This document shows positions 1-5,115 of a stretch of 7,724 bases of DNA, one piece after another. The notes beneath the pieces were generated by a model. The model did not search any database and was not told where the DNA came from. It saw only the letters and a list, made by a program, of their open reading frames with translations. The position numbers and the translations under genes are program-made. Within the stretch, counting starts at the first letter, position 1. Each line of letters starts with the position of its first letter. The stretch spans positions 1 to 7,724 of the forward strand of contig JAJYKI010000030.1 in the NCBI GenBank assembly GCA_021788675.1. Direction: 5' to 3'. This stretch comes from a bacterium. GTDB lineage: Bacteria; Patescibacteriota; Saccharimonadia; Saccharimonadales; UBA4665.

Positions 1-198
1 GCCACGGTTGCGTAACTCTTCCCTGAATTCATCGTTAAAAATATGCTCAACGTCTTTGCTGGCCCCATCAATCAGCTGATCGAAACCCTTTTTATCATTG
101 GCAGTCTCAATCCGGCTCAGTTTAAACGCCAACCAGATAAAGCCGGCGCAAGCCCACACCGCCCCGATTATGATCGCCGCTAACCACCAGATTGTCAT
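1..198 (-). CDS. Single-pass membrane protein, N-terminal 66 residues (cut by window edge)
   Basis: I do not recognise this gene. It starts with ATG at 198 and stays open for 66 codons to the left edge, so only the N-terminus is seen. Residues 2-25 form one strongly hydrophobic segment (TIWWLAAIIIGAVWACAGF and onward), followed by a polar, charged stretch (KLSR, then acidic and basic residues) with no second membrane segment. The basic residues just after the segment suggest an uncleaved N-terminal anchor with the rest in the cytoplasm. The Shine-Dalgarno match is weak (GGTGGG about 6 bases upstream). A good sigma70-like promoter lies at 246-274, which together with the 109-base gap from the upstream gene suggests a separate transcription unit. 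It was too short for simple ORF calling, but the frame is clean and the start is well placed. Confidence 0.7.
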   Translation of the reverse strand, partial: MTIWWLAAIIIGAVWACAGFIWLAFKLSRIETANDKKGFDQLIDGASKDVEHIFNDEFREELRNRG

Positions 199-234
199 TA
201 TTGACCCACCATTTCTTGAATATATAGCGCTACT

Positions 235-259
235 GCTTAAGAAATAATATAGCTTAAGC
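235..259. repeat. Inverted repeat GCTTAAG / CTTAAGC around a -10 box
   Basis: GCTTAAG at 235-241 and CTTAAGC at 253-259 are perfect 7-base inverted arms separated by 11 bases. Each arm contains the palindrome CTTAAG, and the arm centres are about 18 bases apart. The spacer contains the -10 hexamer of the promoter at 246-274. It could be an operator for a dimeric repressor, or a hairpin in the DNA or in a read-through transcript. The symmetry is directly visible; the function is inferred. Confidence 0.5.
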
Positions 260-274
260 CGGCAATTATGGCAA
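246..274 (-). promoter_or_regulatory. Sigma70-type promoter for the membrane protein gene
   Basis: Read on the minus strand, TTGCCA (269-274) is followed by a 17-base spacer and TATATT (246-251). Each hexamer matches the sigma70 consensus at 5 of 6 positions and the spacing is optimal. Transcription would start near 239, giving a leader of about 40 bases before the ATG at 198. It lies in the gap between the cysteine desulfurase stop and this gene, where a promoter is expected. The -10 sits between two arms of an inverted repeat (listed separately). Confidence 0.6.
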
Positions 275-307
275 AACCCATCTTAATATTAATTATGCGC
301 CGCGGCT

Positions 308-1450
308 TTAAGATATGAGCCCGCTTAGAGCGGCAATGGTATGATCGATGTCGGCTTTGGTCGTGGTGCGTCCCAGTGAAAACCGCAACGAAGCCCGAGC
401 AAGCGCATCACTCAAACCCATTGCCAGCAATACGTGCGAGGACTCTTCTTTTGAGGCGTTACAGGCCGAACCGGCCGCCGCCATTACTCCCTTCTGGTCC
501 AGACCAATCAATAAGCTTTCGTTATCCTGGCCGGGAAAGGTCGCGTGCACGTTGTTGGCTAAACGGAATCGGCGCGAACCGTTAATGACGACGTCTTTAA
601 AGTTGTTTTCCAGTTCAGTTATAAAATACTCCCTGAGAGCTTCGGTTTTCAGAGTTTCCTCGGCGCGTTTGGACTGGGCAATATCTAATGCTGCCGCCAA
701 ACCAATATCCGCCGCTACGTTTTCGGTACCCGAACGCAAGTTACGTTCCTGACCGCCGCCGCTAATAATCGGTTTAAGACCAACGTTCCTGGCAACATAC
801 AGCGCACCGCTCTGTTTTGGTCCATAAATTTTACCGCCGTTGATGGTCATCAAGTCAACGCCGAGACGTTTAACATGCAGGTCCAGGTAGTTGACCGCCT
901 GACAGGCGTCGACGTGCAGTAGCAGAGGTAGCGATTGGTTCCGACTGCGACGAAAAGCGCGCACTTTATCCATTAGACCGGATAGTTGTCGGATTGGCTG
1001 AACCGAGCCGATCTCATTATTGGCATACATGACACTGACAAGAACGGTTTGATCATCGATTAATTTTTCAGCTGCCGCCAGATCGATTCGGCCAGTCTTA
1101 TCGACTGGAATTTCCTGGTGAGCATATTGTTCTGCCGGCTGCCGGACCGATTCATGCTCAACCGCGCTAAGCAACAACTTGGCTTTGGGATAGCCGGCCA
1201 TTACGCCGTGAATTGCCAGATTATTAGCCTCGGTACCACCGGCCGTGAAGATAATCTCATTAGCTTGAGCACCTAACCAGTAGGCAATTTTTGAACGGGC
1301 GGCATCTAGAGCCTGACGGACCCGACGGGCGGCGGCATAGTCGGCTGACGGATTAAAAAAATCTTCAGTAAAATAAGGCTGCATTAAGGCCAGCACCTCT
1401 TTATCCATTGGCGTAGCAGCGGCGTGATCCAAATAGACTGTTTTAGCCAT
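308..1450 (-). CDS. Cysteine desulfurase, NifS/IscS-type class V aminotransferase fold
   Basis: A PLP enzyme that takes sulfur from L-cysteine, forming alanine and an enzyme persulfide, for tRNA thiolation and/or iron-sulfur assembly in the cytoplasm. The 380-residue length is typical. Motifs in order: YLDHAAATP at 6-14; GGTEANN at 71-77; VEHE with H99; NNEIG at 144-148; HVDACQA with D181, which should pair with the PLP nitrogen; K207 in GGKIYGPK, the presumed PLP Schiff-base lysine; GGGQERNLRSGTEN at 231-244; and C330 in GSACNAS, the presumed persulfide cysteine. Oddity: the usual S-x-H before the PLP lysine reads N-G-G. The start is ATG at 1450; an in-frame TAA lies three codons upstream, so it cannot begin much earlier. 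The nearest Shine-Dalgarno (AAGGA, 1466-1470) is 15 bases away, unusually far. It is the last gene of a likely run with the hypothetical gene ending at 1471. No IscU- or MnmA-like partner is in the window, so I do not choose between iscS and nifS as a symbol. Confidence 0.93.
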   Translation of the reverse strand: MAKTVYLDHAAATPMDKEVLALMQPYFTEDFFNPSADYAAARRVRQALDAARSKIAYWLGAQANEIIFTAGGTEANNLAIHGVMAGYPKAKLLLSAVEHESVRQPAEQYAHQEIPVDKTGRIDLAAAEKLIDDQTVLVSVMYANNEIGSVQPIRQLSGLMDKVRAFRRSRNQSLPLLLHVDACQAVNYLDLHVKRLGVDLMTINGGKIYGPKQSGALYVARNVGLKPIISGGGQERNLRSGTENVAADIGLAAALDIAQSKRAEETLKTEALREYFITELENNFKDVVINGSRRFRLANNVHATFPGQDNESLLIGLDQKGVMAAAGSACNASKEESSHVLLAMGLSDALARASLRFSLGRTTTKADIDHTIAALSGLIS

Positions 1451-1460
1451 TGATAATATT

Positions 1461-1474
1461 TAAAGTCCTTTTAG
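1461..1474 (-). repeat. Ribosome-binding leader repeat, copy 2 (14 bases)
   Basis: This is the second exact copy of CTAAAAGGACTTTA on the minus strand. It overlaps the stop codon of the 122-residue hypothetical gene and precedes the cysteine desulfurase. Here the AAGGA is 15 bases from the ATG at 1450 rather than 8, because a short AT-rich stretch (AATATTATCA) lies between, so initiation may be weaker. Confidence 0.6.
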
Positions 1475-1839
1475 GCTTGCCCGATCAGCTGATTCAGCTC
1501 TTTTTCAATCTTACGACCGTAAAGCCGGACAGCCGCATAGAAGTTTTCGAGTTCTTGATCATTCAGAGCATGACGGGAACGGTCATGGCCGACCTTATAG
1601 ATACCGTTAGGGTGCACATCGTAGCGCACAGTAGAGCGATGCAGCTTTTTGTGTTCGTCATACCATTCCTCGTGCCAAACCCAGGTCCGCTCATCCAAAC
1701 AAAAAAAACGCCGTTGCCGGGTCGGCTCAACTTTGCCAAACAAGCTGCCTCCGATTTTGGCTTCGAAGTTTATGAGGCGACGGTAGCGTTCCTGCGTCGC
1801 ATCGGTTGGATTTAAAATTTTCTTAAGATAACTCAGCAT
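1471..1839 (-). CDS. Conserved-looking hypothetical protein, 122 residues
   Basis: Function unknown. The protein is soluble, with no signal peptide or membrane segment. Its most distinctive part is an aromatic, charged core, RRFFCLDERTWVWHEEW at 43-59, followed by RYDVHPNGIYK at 72-82. This looks like a compact beta-rich module between an N-terminal basic helix (MLSYLKKIL) and a C-terminal helix (residues 92-118). I have an impression of similar proteins annotated as hypothetical in Saccharibacteria, but cannot verify it here. The start is ATG at 1839, with AAGGA at 1848-1852 placed 8 bases upstream, so initiation looks sound. It lies 36 bases after the preceding hypothetical gene and 20 bases before the cysteine desulfurase, which suggests co-transcription. 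No catalytic motif is evident. Confidence 0.8.
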   Translation of the reverse strand: MLSYLKKILNPTDATQERYRRLINFEAKIGGSLFGKVEPTRQRRFFCLDERTWVWHEEWYDEHKKLHRSTVRYDVHPNGIYKVGHDRSRHALNDQELENFYAAVRLYGRKIEKELNQLIGQA

Positions 1840-1842
1840 GGA

Positions 1843-1856
1843 TAAAGTCCTTTTAG
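1843..1856 (-). repeat. Ribosome-binding leader repeat, copy 1 (14 bases)
   Basis: On the minus strand CTAAAAGGACTTTA lies here, ahead of the 122-residue hypothetical gene, and again at 1461-1474 ahead of the cysteine desulfurase. The element contains the Shine-Dalgarno AAGGA. In this copy the AAGGA-to-ATG spacing is a normal 8 bases. The exact 14-base match is directly visible; common origin by duplication is an inference. Confidence 0.6.
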
Positions 1857-1875
1857 TTAAAGCTAGGCGGCTTTT

Positions 1876-2187
1876 TTATAGTCCTTCGCCATACAAAGAT
1901 GCAATACTTTCACGAATCCGACCGGGGTCAAGTTGTCCTTCGCCTGATGGCAACACGCTCGAATCTTCCGGCAAGGCAGTTTCGATACGAGGCTCCTCAA
2001 CCACCACCGCTGCTTCGACCAGCTTAAGCTTGCGTCGTTCTTGCTCGGCACTATACGCTTGAGTAGCCCTTTCGACGGCTAGCTGAACCTCTTTGAGACG
2101 GCGAGGAATAAGCTCCAAACTTGCTTGAAGCTTCTCCTTGCTGACAATATCCTTGCTGACAATATTAGTAGAATTCATTATCCTCAT
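1876..2187 (-). CDS. Hypothetical helical protein, 103 residues
   Basis: Not recognised. Residues 14-60 are rich in Lys, Glu, Arg, Gln and Leu and look like one long amphipathic, possibly coiled-coil helix (for example RRLKEVQLAVERATQAYSAE). A Pro/Glu/Ser-rich acidic linker follows at about 61-86, then a short C-terminal helix (GRIRESIASLYGEG). There is no signal peptide, membrane segment or catalytic motif, so a small adaptor or structural protein is possible. The start is uncertain: ATG at 2187 has no Shine-Dalgarno, while the in-frame ATG at 2178 has GAGGA only 2 bases upstream, closer than usual. The N-terminus carries a 15-base tandem duplication. It begins 18 bases after the tatD stop and may be expressed by read-through from metG-tatD or from a -10-like TATAAT at 2204-2209. 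Confidence 0.7.
   Translation of the reverse strand: MRIMNSTNIVSKDIVSKEKLQASLELIPRRLKEVQLAVERATQAYSAEQERRKLKLVEAAVVVEEPRIETALPEDSSVLPSGEGQLDPGRIRESIASLYGEGL
2136..2165 (-). repeat. 15-base tandem duplication inside a coding region
   Basis: Two exact adjacent copies of a 15-base unit (plus strand CCTTGCTGACAATAT) occupy 2136-2150 and 2151-2165. Fifteen bases is five codons, so the frame is kept, and the protein reads NIVSK-DIVSK at residues 8-17. This looks like a recent in-frame slippage or duplication event. Confidence 0.85.
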
Positions 2188-2203
2188 AAGATCACAAACT
2201 ATT

Positions 2204-2209
2204 ATTATA
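2204..2209 (-). promoter_or_regulatory. Possible -10 box TATAAT overlapping the tatD stop
   Basis: A perfect TATAAT on the minus strand spans the tatD TAA stop (2205-2207) and would place transcription start near 2197, 10-20 bases before the hypothetical gene. At 17-base spacing the -35 position reads CAGCGC, which does not match consensus, and there is no TGn extension. It may be an internal operon promoter or chance in an AT-rich junction. Confidence 0.3.
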
Positions 2210-3017
2210 ACCCAAAAAGCAAGCGGGCGCTGGCCGTAGTCCGTTTCGCCAGCTCTTCCAGTTCTTCCCCTCTAAGTCGTGCCAGAAATTCGGCAACCGT
2301 TAAAACGTGTTTAGGCTCGTTTATATTACCACGAAATGGGGTCGGAGTCAAGTAAGGCGAGTCTGTTTCAAGGAGTAGACTGTCAAGCGGGATAGCCTTA
2401 TATACGTCGAGGTGAGCGGGATCTTTGGCAAACGTAGCGATACCATTAACGCCAATTAATAAACCGCGTTCTAATGCCGCCTCAAGATTGGCCTTACTAT
2501 CCGTAAAACTATGCAATACGCCCTTTATGCTACCTTCGTAGGCATCAAATACCGGCCAGAAATCATCAAAAGCCTGGCGGACATGGAATATGACCGGTAA
2601 TCCCGTCTCTACGGCCAAATCCAATTGAAACTTAAGCATATCCAGCTGATCGGACGGCTTGGAGTGGTCATAAAAGTAATCCAGACCGCATTCGCCGATA
2701 GCGACTACCTTGGGACCAGCAGACAACCGCTTGAACTCATCTAGCGCCGAGTAGTTATTGACGTAACGTTTGGCCTCGTGAGGGTGGATGCCGATCGATG
2801 CATGGCATTGGTTGTGGCGGCCGGCAAAAGCAATCGCCAGCTTGCTGTCCTCTACGTCACAACCCACGCATACCATCTGCTTAACATGCGAGCTTTCAGC
2901 CGCTTTAATGACCGCTTCTGGGCCGGATCCCAGACGTTGCCACAGTAAAACCGTGTTGTCTTCACCTTCGGTCTGGCCGACAGACTGGATATGGCAATGG
3001 GTATCGATCAGTTCCAC
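2205..3017 (-). CDS. tatD: TatD-family metal-dependent nuclease
   Basis: A cytoplasmic TIM-barrel metallohydrolase. Characterised members cut DNA or act as 3'-5' exonucleases on DNA or RNA; the substrate here is unknown. The full set of metal-ligand motifs is present: H7 and H9 in IDTHCH, E109 in AIGECGLDY, H145 in PVIFHVRQ, H169 in GVLHSFTD and D219 in LLETDSPYL. IGIHPHEA at 76-82 is also typical. The 270-residue length is normal, with a slightly long linker (about 11-34) after the HxH motif. The start is GTG at 3017, chosen because MELIDTHCH is where the family begins and it falls 5 bases after the metG stop (3023-3025); GGCGGGA in the end of metG could act as ribosome site. This tight spacing implies one transcript with metG, a pairing also seen as metS-yabD in Bacillus. 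Family assignment is secure, exact substrate is not. Confidence 0.95.
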   Translation of the reverse strand: MELIDTHCHIQSVGQTEGEDNTVLLWQRLGSGPEAVIKAAESSHVKQMVCVGCDVEDSKLAIAFAGRHNQCHASIGIHPHEAKRYVNNYSALDEFKRLSAGPKVVAIGECGLDYFYDHSKPSDQLDMLKFQLDLAVETGLPVIFHVRQAFDDFWPVFDAYEGSIKGVLHSFTDSKANLEAALERGLLIGVNGIATFAKDPAHLDVYKAIPLDSLLLETDSPYLTPTPFRGNINEPKHVLTVAEFLARLRGEELEELAKRTTASARLLFGL

Positions 3018-3022
3018 TTTGC

Positions 3023-4456
3023 TTAGTCCCGCCTTGGAAACAGCATGCCGTCAACCGGCTTAATTTCATCGCTGCCCACGGCTTGTTTAATTCTAGCTGC
3101 AGCTTCCGGCAAGAAAGGTAAAAGCAATTCGGCGATTTCACGGACACTGCTGATCAAATAAGCGATTACTTCGTTCAAGTGATCGTCATCGCCGGACTTG
3201 GCAACTTCCCAGGGCTTTTCCTCGTCTATATATTGGTTAAGTGAGCGGATCTGATCCCATACATCGTCTAAAGCCCGGTCAAACCGGCAGGCTTCAATGG
3301 CCGTTTCATAGGCCTTGGTATCGTGCTCGGAGGGCGGGATGTTTTTAACTTTACCGTCGAGGTATTTGATAGCCATTGCGACAGTGCGTTGCACCAGATT
3401 ACCAAGCTCGTTAGCCAGTTCGGCGTTATAGGCTTCGTTAAATTTCTGCCAGCTGAAATCTCCGTCCTCATAACTAGGAACGTGGCGCAACATGTAGTAT
3501 CTGAACGGATCCACACCATAAGACTCGACCACATCAAAAGGATTGATGACGTTGCCGAGCGATTTACTCATTTTTTTACCGTCGGCAGTTACAAAGCCGT
3601 GCACATAGAGTCGCTTCGGCAGGTCAAGACCGAGCGACATTAGCATTGCCGGCCAGATAGCGGCATGGAACCTTAAAATGTCCTTACCGATTATCTGAAC
3701 GTCGGCCGGCCAGTATTTCTTGAAATCGTCATGCTCGGGAAAGCCTAAAACGGTTATGTAGTTCATGAGGGCTTCGAACCAGACATACATGACCTGGGTC
3801 GAATCGCCCGGTACTGCTATGCCCCAGCTGATTTTGTCCTTCGGTCGACTGATAGATATGTCGTCGAGTCCCTGATTTAAAACCGACATGATCTCATTGC
3901 GCCTGGTGTCGGGAGTTATGATGAAACTGTTCGACTCAATCGCCTCCCTGATCTTATCGGTGTATTTGCTCAGGCGGAAAAAATAATTCTCTTCTACCAG
4001 CTTTTCGTATGGCCGGTTATGGGCCGGGCAAACCCCGCCGTTCGCCTTGACTTCGGTGTCAGTATAAAAAGCTTCGTCGCCGGTGCAGTACCAGCCCTCA
4101 TACTTGCTCTTGTAAATATCTTTGGACAGCTGTTTCCAGATAACTGCCGCACGCTGGACATGACCCTTGTCGGTAGTACGGATAAATCGATTGTTGCTTA
4201 TCATTAGGGTTTTTGTCAGTTGCTGGAAACGGGCCGAAATTTCATCGACATATTGCTCAGTAGATTTGCTTTGCTCTTTGGCCTTTTCTTCGATCTTACC
4301 GCCATGCTCATCAGTACCGGTGGAATAAATAACCTCCTGGCCACGGTTACGGGCAGCCCTGGCTAAAACATCACCGTACAATAACTCCATCGCGAAACCG
4401 ATATGCGGCTCCGCATTGACATAGGGAATTGAAGTGGTGACGTAGTATTTGCTCAT
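3023..4456 (-). CDS. metG: Methionyl-tRNA synthetase (class I, short form)
   Basis: Charges tRNA-Met with methionine using ATP, in the cytoplasm. The Rossmann catalytic core opens with YVTTSIPYVNAEPHIGF, where H18-I19-G20-F21 is the HIGH motif, and STGTDEHG at 45-52 is typical of MetRS. KKMSKSLGN with KMSKS at 295-299 is the second ATP motif, and VWFEALMNY at 225-233 matches the methionine-pocket region. The alpha-helical anticodon-binding domain fills roughly 335-455, including LNQYIDEEKPWEVAK. There is no C-terminal EMAP/Trbp111-like tRNA-binding domain, so this is the short form. The zinc-knuckle insertion keeps C124, C143 and H146, but the position after C124-x-x is D127, where zinc-bound relatives have Cys. 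The start is ATG at 4456 with a weak AGG nearby. It lies 89 bases after the HIT gene and 5 bases before tatD. Confidence 0.97.
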   Translation of the reverse strand: MSKYYVTTSIPYVNAEPHIGFAMELLYGDVLARAARNRGQEVIYSTGTDEHGGKIEEKAKEQSKSTEQYVDEISARFQQLTKTLMISNNRFIRTTDKGHVQRAAVIWKQLSKDIYKSKYEGWYCTGDEAFYTDTEVKANGGVCPAHNRPYEKLVEENYFFRLSKYTDKIREAIESNSFIITPDTRRNEIMSVLNQGLDDISISRPKDKISWGIAVPGDSTQVMYVWFEALMNYITVLGFPEHDDFKKYWPADVQIIGKDILRFHAAIWPAMLMSLGLDLPKRLYVHGFVTADGKKMSKSLGNVINPFDVVESYGVDPFRYYMLRHVPSYEDGDFSWQKFNEAYNAELANELGNLVQRTVAMAIKYLDGKVKNIPPSEHDTKAYETAIEACRFDRALDDVWDQIRSLNQYIDEEKPWEVAKSGDDDHLNEVIAYLISSVREIAELLLPFLPEAAARIKQAVGSDEIKPVDGMLFPRRD

Positions 4457-4545
4457 ATACCTGATTTCTAGCGGCCGGCATTTTTGGCCACGTTTAGTTT
4501 ATATATTAACAAGTTTTGTCTTAATTGACGCCCTGGATTAGTCAA

Positions 4546-4968
4546 TTAGTCCTTGAGCAGCTTGGCGAATTCAGCCATTTCGGACGGATCAAGCTCGGTA
4601 AAAAGATCGGCTTCGTACTTTTCGGCTACCTTGTAAAGGTAGTCCTCGTTATACCTGGGGTAGACATGGAAATGAACGTGATCGACCTTTAGTTTGCCCT
4701 GCTTTAAAAACGGGCGGTAGTTCTGCCTGATGTCAGCGCCTTCACCCAGTTGACTGACGATACGCTTTTCAATAAAGAAAATGAGCTCGAAGATGTCAGC
4801 TAGCTCTTCTTTGGTCAGGTCCCATGGCTGCTCAATATGACGTTTTGGAATAACCAAAAAGTGTCCCGGTACTTTACGGGGATTACTCAAAAACGCCTGT
4901 GCCAAGTTATTCTCCTTGAGCACGCGAGTATCTAGACTGCAAAACGGGCAATTTGGATTTCGTGACAT
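4546..4968 (-). CDS. HIT-family nucleotide hydrolase/transferase
   Basis: A small histidine-triad protein, likely hydrolysing a nucleoside phosphoramidate, dinucleoside polyphosphate or similar nucleotide in the cytoplasm. The 140-residue length is usual. H97-V-H99-F-H101-V is the HxHxH triad, and H99 is the expected nucleophile. The N-terminus has C7-P-F-C10, and H44 in PKRH completes the pattern seen in zinc-binding HIT proteins. KVPGHFLVIPKRHI at 32-45 is the conserved strand region. DIRQNYRPFLKQ before the triad replaces the more common glycine-rich segment of HINT proteins, so the subfamily is not a plain HinT. The start is ATG at 4968, with AGAGGA at 4978-4983 ending 9 bases upstream, a strong ribosome site. 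It sits 35 bases downstream of tRNA-Val and ahead of metG. The natural substrate cannot be told from sequence. Confidence 0.93.
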   Translation of the reverse strand: MSRNPNCPFCSLDTRVLKENNLAQAFLSNPRKVPGHFLVIPKRHIEQPWDLTKEELADIFELIFFIEKRIVSQLGEGADIRQNYRPFLKQGKLKVDHVHFHVYPRYNEDYLYKVAEKYEADLFTELDPSEMAEFAKLLKD

Positions 4969-5003
4969 AAAATATTATCCTCTTTAGACTGTGATTATTC
5001 GGC

Positions 5004-5080
5004 TGGTGGGGCTACATGGGCTCGAACCATGGACCTCAGCAATGTGAATGCTGCGCTCTAGCCAACTGAGCTACAGCCCC
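5004..5080 (-). tRNA. tRNA-Val(CAC), CCA encoded
   Basis: The minus strand folds into a full cloverleaf. The acceptor stem GGGGCTG pairs with TAGCCCC (last pair G-U), followed by discriminator A and an encoded CCA. The D-arm is GCTC/GAGC with loop AGTTGGCTA. The anticodon stem CAGCA/TGCTG closes the 7-base loop TTCACAT, giving anticodon CAC (valine, GTG codons). The T-arm CATGG/CCATG closes the canonical loop TTCGAGC. The total is 77 bases with CCA. It stands between the glycosidase and the HIT gene, 35 bases on either side. A TATAAT at 5108-5113 lies about 28 bases upstream but without a good -35. Confidence 0.96.
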
Positions 5081-5107
5081 CTCCTAAAATAATATCCAGC
5101 TTAAATC

Positions 5108-5113
5108 ATTATA
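5108..5113 (-). promoter_or_regulatory. Possible -10 box for tRNA-Val
   Basis: TATAAT on the minus strand, just after the TAG stop of the glycosidase gene, would start transcription about 20 bases before the tRNA 5' end. A second -10-like TATTAT lies closer to the tRNA. Neither has a recognisable -35, so the exact promoter is uncertain, although a promoter in this short gap is plausible. Confidence 0.3.
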
Positions 5114-5115
5114 GC

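Noticed and set aside
348..752. Plus-strand open frame of 134 codons opposite the cysteine desulfurase
   Set aside because: It is antisense to a clearly real enzyme, has no ribosome site or recognisable domain, and its composition follows from the opposite-strand codons.
1450..1815. Plus-strand open frame of 121 codons opposite the 122-residue hypothetical gene
   Set aside because: The minus-strand frame has a proper ribosome site, fits the gene array and has a plausible protein core; the plus-strand frame has none of these.
1859..1877. Plus-strand hairpin AAAGC/GCTTT followed by T residues, resembling an intrinsic terminator
   Set aside because: There is no plus-strand transcript for it to end, and the stem is only 5 pairs; on the minus strand it lacks a trailing T tract.
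3323..3643. Plus-strand open frame of 106 codons opposite metG
   Set aside because: Shadow of metG codons with no independent support; the same holds for all other plus-strand frames, so no plus-strand gene is called.
4457..4545. Promoter or terminator in the gap between the HIT gene and metG
   Set aside because: AT-rich TATATA/TATAAA strings and a GGCC...GGCC pairing exist, but no -35/-10 pair with good spacing and no stem with a T tract could be defended.
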